This document shows, in pieces, positions 57,745 through 64,000 of a stretch of DNA of 64,000 nt. Source of the stretch: Cacajao melanocephalus (Eukaryota > Chordata > Mammalia > Primates > Pitheciidae); assembly GCA_963573385.1 (NCBI GenBank), contig CAUYLG010044479.1, positions 1-64,000 of the forward strand, read 5' to 3'. Numbering within the stretch: position 1 is the stretch's first letter; every line of letters starts with the position of its first letter. The notes below the pieces were generated by a model. That model saw only the letters and a list, made by a program, of their open reading frames with translations. It had not been told where the DNA came from and did no database searches. Both the position numbers and the translations under genes were made by a program.

Positions 57745-58305
57745 ATTTTTACCTGGTTAATTCCTTAGTCCCTAAATTAATGTGGAAATGGAAGTTCAGG
57801 AGGCCTGGCCTGGTCCATGCTGCAACAGCTAGGCCCTCCTGAACCTGCCCAGGGCAGAAAGATGATGCCACGGTTCTTGCCAACAGCTTCCCACCTCAAA
57901 GATCCTTGCCCAGCCACAAGTCCTATTACACATGGGAGATCCCATTTTACAGAGAGGAGCAGGAAGCCCTTCTGAGTGCTACAAGCATGTCTGTGAATGC
58001 TGTTATTGCTCTTACACATACTACATAATGTTCAATATTTATGGGAGAGCCTCTTTCTGTTATTCATTATCATTAGCAGGTAGCTGTGTCCCTAAAAAAA
58101 TCTAGAACTTTTGCTTACAGAGGCAGCAACTGTTTAATAATTAAAGATGCAGCTAGTGATTCAAGCTAGCCTCACAGATATTTGTGGGAATGTGCCTGTA
58201 GTTTCATAGGGCATTCTGGAAGACAGAAGTACCTGCCTGGGAAACTTGTTTCCTATAGGGTTTATTTTAGGCTTTAAAGAAAATGTCCAGGTTGTGTGTT
58301 TAAAA
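57745..58305. other. Unassigned intron between two inverted Alus
   Basis: No recognised element. This is the spacer of the inverted Alu pair. Confidence 0.4.
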
Positions 58306-58315
58306 CAGATTAGGT

Positions 58316-58619
58316 ACGTCTGGGCACAGTGGTTCACATCTGTAATCCCAGCACTTTGAGAGGCCCAGGCAGGTGGATCACCTGATCTCAGTAGTTCGAG
58401 ACCAGCTTAGCCAACATGGTGAAACCCTGTCTCTATTAAAAATACAAAAATTAGCTGGGCATGGTGGCCGGTGCCTGCAATCCTGGCTACTCAGGAGGCA
58501 GAGGCAGGAGAATCCCTTGAACCCAGGAGGTGGAGATTGCAGTGAGTCAAAATCGCATCACTGTACTCCAGGCCAGGCCACAAGAGCAAGACTCCATGTT
58601 AAAAAACAAAAACAACAAA
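58316..58619 (+). mobile_element. Alu SINE, sense, with 9-bp target duplication
   Basis: Starts TCTGGGCACAGTGGTTCACA after 58315 and carries GAGACCAGCTTAGCCAACAT, with an A-rich tail AAAAAACAAAAACAACAAAA. AGATTAGGT flanks it at 58307-58315 and 58620-58628. Confidence 0.96.
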
Positions 58620-58629
58620 AGATTAGGTG

Positions 58630-59065
58630 TGAAAATGCGATGTGTGTGTGTGGCACTTTTAGCTCCAATTGATCTTGGACTAAATGTACTCTCTTTTATT
58701 GAAAGACAGTTGTGAACTATCGCTTTGCAGAGACCTATATATAATCTGTTTTGTGCCAATTTCCAACGTGTGACATCAATCAATTCTCATTCCCCTTTTT
58801 GAGTTACAAGTGGAAATAAGTGTAGAAACTGAGGAATTTCTGCATTTTCTACTGGTTATTCTACTTCATGCTTACAGCCTACCCCAGTGTGCGCAGTCTT
58901 GACCTCAGCGTTAGCAATGTGCCCTGGTATACAGAACTGCGCACAGAGTGACCGGGAGGCAGGAGATCTGTTTTTCTTTTTTTCTTTTTCTTGTTTAAAA
59001 CTTTGCTTAGAATTCTCCATACAAGTCTATTCTTGCTTGCTTAAGGTGTTGGTTCCTACTGAAAT
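58630..59065. other. Unassigned intron
   Basis: No recognised element. Confidence 0.35.
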
Positions 59066-59067
59066 CT

Positions 59068-59215
59068 CAGGCAGGGACTTGAAATTAGAAGAACTGGGTT
59101 GGATTGCAGTCTTTAGCTATACACTTGGGTTAGCTGCTTGGCCCATTGAGGCTGTTTGAAAAAATGGAAAAAAAAAAATACTACTGCTGATTTCCATGAC
59201 AATCAACTGAGATAC
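59068..59215 (+). mobile_element. MIR SINE fossil
   Basis: TAGAAGAACTGGGTTGGATT, then GCAGTCTTTAGCTATACACT, then TTGGGTTAGCTGCTTGGCCC follow the MIR front half. The A-run at 59169-59180 is inside it. Confidence 0.55.
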
Positions 59216-59219
59216 TGGA

Positions 59220-61215
59220 AACAATGTCAAGGTGAATTATGTTTCTAGTGAGAATTGCTCTTATGAGGAAGCAGGAGGATGAGGACCGGAGGGATTTGAT
59301 GGTGTACTTGAGAGGCCACTTGTAGCCCAGGGAAGGCCTTGGGTGCTGGATCCAGGTTTCCTAGTTTCCTCCATTACTGTTTCCTAGTTTATGATCTTGG
59401 AAATGCTGCCAACTAGTCTGTTTGCATGATAGAGCACATTTGAGAGTCTCTCATCTAGTCTACCACCAGGAGGAGAACTGGGTCTTGAACCAGATCTCCT
59501 GACTTTTGGTCCAGCATCTCTTTATTCCCTCTTTTTCTCCAAAGTCAAATAATACAGTCTACAGAGTATGAGGGTTGGTGTATGCTAGAAATAGCTAAGA
59601 CATCACCTCCAAATCATTTTGGATACTGTGTTTGTCAAACACTTCAACGATTCCAGATGCTCTCTAATGTGACATTATTTTTTCTTTAAATGCAAATTTT
59701 CCCTTTAAGTGTAAACTTCTGTTAAATAACCTTTAAATTTAAACAGCAGAGTTTATAGGATCTTTTTGTAGTTAATAGCCATTGATTCATCAGCCAAAAT
59801 TACAGACAGCACTGCCTTAGTTAACACCTTCAACTTGCCAAATGCACTTATTTGTGCGTACGTTGTACCCCAATTTAGAGAATAATACCGAAACACAAAG
59901 CTAGTGTGAGTACAGTGCGTCTTTACAGCAACTACAAATAGTTTCTTCAGGCTACTCTCATCATTTGTGAAAACACATTTATTGTTTGGTGGAAAGAACA
60001 AAATGTTTGCCATAGCAACCACGGCAACCCTGGGTGTCTTCCCTATTAGCTGTAATGCGGGGAGCATCTTCAACAGCAGGCAAGAGTCCTCAGCAATTAT
60101 CACCCAGATAGCATCCCTCCATTTTAAGAGCTTTGGCTGAGCTCTTGGACTCAGGAAAAAAATTAACATGATATGTTAATGAATGCTAGCAACAACTATT
60201 CCATTTTGGTTAATTTGGGGGAGATTAATAAGCTAAGTTATTTACTGTGGGCAAAAGGGGGATGTCATTTTCTTTAGACAAATTTGCGGAAATCTTTTTA
60301 ATGCTAAATCATTCTCTATTTTTTTTTTTGTTTTGGTTTGTCTTGGTTTGGTTTAGTTTTGATCAGTCTTTTGTTATTTTATTATTTGCAAGACAAAGTT
60401 TCTTGTCATTTTAGTTCCTTGCTTCCATTCTTCATATATGTTCTTATCATATGCTAATTATAATAGATGAAGGAAAGACTTTAAAGCATGATGAGGAAGT
60501 CTAGTTGGGAACTATTGAGGGTAAAAGATAAATAGTTGAGGCTTAAGAATTTTCCCTTGAAAAATAGTGATGGTCACAGAAACATCAAAAGTTCTATATT
60601 ATACCATCAGCTCCCAAATTGCTGTACACATTCTTTATGCAATAAATCACATATGAGCAATAAGATTCTCAGCTTATAAAAGAAGAACATGTTGAAAATC
60701 TAAGCTATGTCATATGTAAAAATCAGAAAAGTATAAAATTACTATACATTCACTACTCAGATGAAAATCACCATATAAATTAATTATCTACCATGTTTTA
60801 ATATTGTTGAGAGAGAATACCACTTCAACAAATTATTTATTTTTATTTTTTTACCGAGAAAGAATGCAGCCTCATGAACTGGGCAGCAGAAGACATCGAA
60901 TATAAATAAAAAATAAGTTTAGAATAATTTTTGATTTTTGGAAATGTAAAATCTTCCTCTCCATAAGCCTCTCTGTCAGTTTCAAGAAGCTAGAGAAAGG
61001 GAGAGGGCATTCAGAATTGTGAACATGTTGAGGAAGACAGAGTTGAATGATAAAAAGGTACTCCTGGATCTGGCACCTCAGAATCTTTGCTCGAATACCC
61101 ACTTCCAGTGATTTTGCTCCTTACTAATTTTCTGGAGTTTTATAAACTTTTTTCCTGTTGAAGAATAATTGCAAATAGCTGGATTTACCCTATGTTTTAA
61201 TCCTGGGTACCAAAT
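59220..61215. other. Unassigned intron with possible regulatory segment
   Basis: 59690-60180 retains several CpGs, holds a 138-codon minus frame without any domain, and contains an RFX X-box-like motif. 60310-60365 is T-rich. The rest is plain AT-rich sequence. Confidence 0.4.
60005..60019. promoter_or_regulatory. RFX X-box-like inverted motif
   Basis: GTTTGCCATAGCAAC resembles the RFX X-box GTTGCCATGGCAAC: the right half-site AGCAAC is a full match and the left TTTGCC has one mismatch, with the usual AT between. Motif match only; binding is not shown. Confidence 0.35.
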
Positions 61216-61219
61216 TTTC

Positions 61220-61380
61220 TAAATTGCTGGATTTCAGTTTCCTCAACTTTATGATGGAGATAATGCTATTTACTTAAAAGGATATTGTATATTTATTCAA
61301 ATAGGCAAAATTGCAGTGTCAAATAGAGTCCAATGTTCAATTAGTTAAACACAATAAGTAGTTAGCTCTCATTCATTTGT
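61220..61380 (+). mobile_element. MIR SINE fossil
   Basis: GGATTTCAGTTTCCTCAACT, then TTATGATGGAGATAATGCTA, then TTTACTTAAAAGGATATTGT follow the MIR middle (CTCAGTTTCCTCATCTGTAA, GGGGATAATAATA). Confidence 0.65.
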
Positions 61381-61384
61381 TAGG

Positions 61385-62785
61385 TGAATGTGTTCAAGTA
61401 GACAATTGCTTTCCTCCATGTGATGATGCAGGAATCCAGAATCTTTCCATGCTGTGATTCTACCATCATCTAGATCTTGTTGTCAGCTGCATCCATCAGT
61501 GGTGGAAGAGGAAAGCAAGTGGAGAAGGGGGATGCTAGCCTGGAAGTAGCACATCTTATTCCCATTCATCTTGTTATTGGAGAGAAGTTGACCATATGGC
61601 CATAAATATAAAAGTATGGAAAGCTGAAAACTGCCATGAAGCCATGCAGCCTCTGCAATTCTATTACCACAGAAAGAAAAGAGAATGGGTATTGGTTAAT
61701 ATCTGTCATATCTGCCAGTGTACGTGTATAAAACACTTAATAAAACACATTCCACATTAAATGCTGAGCATATTCTCTTCCCCTTCTTTCCTGCATTTGA
61801 GTCTTCTCAGAAAGGGGGAGAAAAAAAACAAAAAAAAAAACTTTCTCAAACAAAAGTTGCTAAGGACTGGCTGTTTACTGAAGAAAATTAACCACAATTT
61901 TTAAGATGTACCTTTAAATCTTCTATTATATCATCCTTAAAGACAGAACAGGATTGGATTTATGCCCTCTATCACTCTCTCTGCATTGCAATCCTGTATT
62001 ATCAGAGACTCTGCGTGGGGAGCAGGGGCTCTGGAAGGCTCTCAGTTACCAAGGAGTTGTCCAAATGACTCCTTCCAAGGTGGTGAGAAAGTGTACTGAA
62101 ACATTGCTAAAATGGTTTTCAGTGACATAGGTTGAAAGAAAAAGGTTATTGATTAACTCCCCTAAACTAAAAATTCAATTACCTCTCCCTACCTGATGTC
62201 CTGAGTTGCTTCCATGCTATCTCTACCCATGGCATAAGACAGTCTGGAATAGCTCCTACTAGGGCTTCAGAAGATCTGTGAGATCTGAGATCAGTAGAAG
62301 TGAATATTGTCTTTTTTATTCTTATGTGAAATGAAACAGGAAATTTAGGCTACGAGTCTCCCAACTAAGAGAGAACTAATATTGATCTTCTGGAAATTTC
62401 AGGTGTGACAAATACAAAATTCTAGGGCCAAAAACACTTTTTGTATGTGTGTCAGAATGCCCCTGCATGTCAGGTATACTGAACCACACAAGGATCCAAG
62501 AACGTTAGAGACTCTGTCATGCCTCTGAGATTTGGTGTACGTTGTGCCCTCTTCCGGGGCTGATCTCCATCCAGCTTTCCCCATTTTTTTCCTAGGATAT
62601 GGCTGCACTTACCTCAGGTTTCAGCTCTACTGTTGTTGTCTCTGGAAGACCTCTCTGATCAGTTCCTGAGGCATTTGGTGCGCCTGTGGTTTACCTCTTG
62701 TGAGGGTTTCTTTCACGTCACACTCAATGTTTTTGTCAGTGTCTCTTTCTCTCTCTTCAGCACTCAGCGTGCTCCTGGTGCTCAA
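61385..62785. other. Unassigned intron
   Basis: A-rich run at 61821-61840. No recognised gene or repeat. Confidence 0.4.
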
Positions 62786-62910
62786 CAAACATCTGCTGAA
62801 TAAATTAATGACACTCTTCAAAGGCATAGTCAGTGTCCTTTCACCTTTGTATCTGCAGCACAATATCTTGTCCATGATAGGTTCCTAGTAAATATTCAGA
62901 GTAGAGGAAA
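62755..62910 (+). mobile_element. L2 LINE 3' end, sense
   Basis: GCTCAACAAACATCTGCTGA, then CACCTTTGTATCTGCAGCAC, then CTTGTCCATGATAGGTTCCT, then AGTAAATATTCAGAGTAGAG follow the L2 terminus (CTGTATCCCCAGC, GCCTGGCACATAGTAGG, AATAAATATTTG). Confidence 0.65.
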
Positions 62911-62914
62911 GAGA

Positions 62915-64000
<1,086 letters not shown>

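Noticed and set aside
59753..60169. 138-codon minus open frame
   Set aside because: No domain, no splice or promoter context and low-complexity codon use. Kept only as part of a possible regulatory block.

Overview
The window is almost certainly primate, most likely human, nuclear DNA. It contains several Alu SINEs, L1P-class LINEs, a MADE1 mariner MITE and many older mammalian repeats (MIR, L2, MER5, MaLR LTRs), and it is AT-rich and CpG-poor with no bacterial-style gene packing. Nearly all of it is intron. I found only two protein-coding exons, both on the + strand: 42939-43043 and 63328-63521. They splice in frame and encode the start of an F5/8 type C (discoidin) domain. From memory the protein best matches CNTNAP5 (contactin-associated protein-like 5, Caspr5), a long neuronal neurexin-superfamily gene, and the two pieces correspond to coding exons 2 and 3.

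Layout. Positions 1-42938 are the 3' part of intron 1. The interval starts inside the 5' end of an antisense L1P element (1-1324). It then holds scattered MIR/L2 fossils, a MADE1 hairpin (5924-6010), Alus at 15.1, 22.5 and 39.9 kb, an old antisense L1M (20.8-23.6 kb) carrying a nested L1P fragment and an Alu, a complete two-LTR MaLR retrotransposon with a 5-bp target duplication (25632-27912), a part-LTR in the opposite orientation (28148-28361), and a solo MLT1-type LTR (41792-42129). Exon 2 follows. Intron 2 (43044-63327, 20,284 bp) holds an antisense L1M 3' end (46.8-47.9 kb), two LTRs (47.9-48.4 and 49.1-49.6 kb), four Alus (51.8, 53.9, 57.5 and 58.3 kb), several MER5/MIR copies and several microsatellites. 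Exon 3 and the first 479 bp of intron 3 close the window.

The two exons belong to one transcript. Everything else is intronic and either transposon-derived or unannotated unique sequence. I found no second gene, no functional retroviral or L1 reading frame, no tRNA or rRNA gene and no CRISPR array. Nothing here looks like a new multi-gene system. The observations most worth checking are local: the near-perfect MADE1 hairpin (a miR-548-type precursor candidate), a cluster of short perfect palindromes at 2.18-2.30 kb, an RFX X-box-like site inside a CpG-retaining stretch near 60.0 kb, a 130-bp inverted-repeat element beside a TTAA at 39.07 kb, a (CT)n tract that forms the exon 3 acceptor tract, and the frame-preserving length of exon 2. 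Repeat family names rest on recognition by eye and their edges are approximate unless exact signals are stated.
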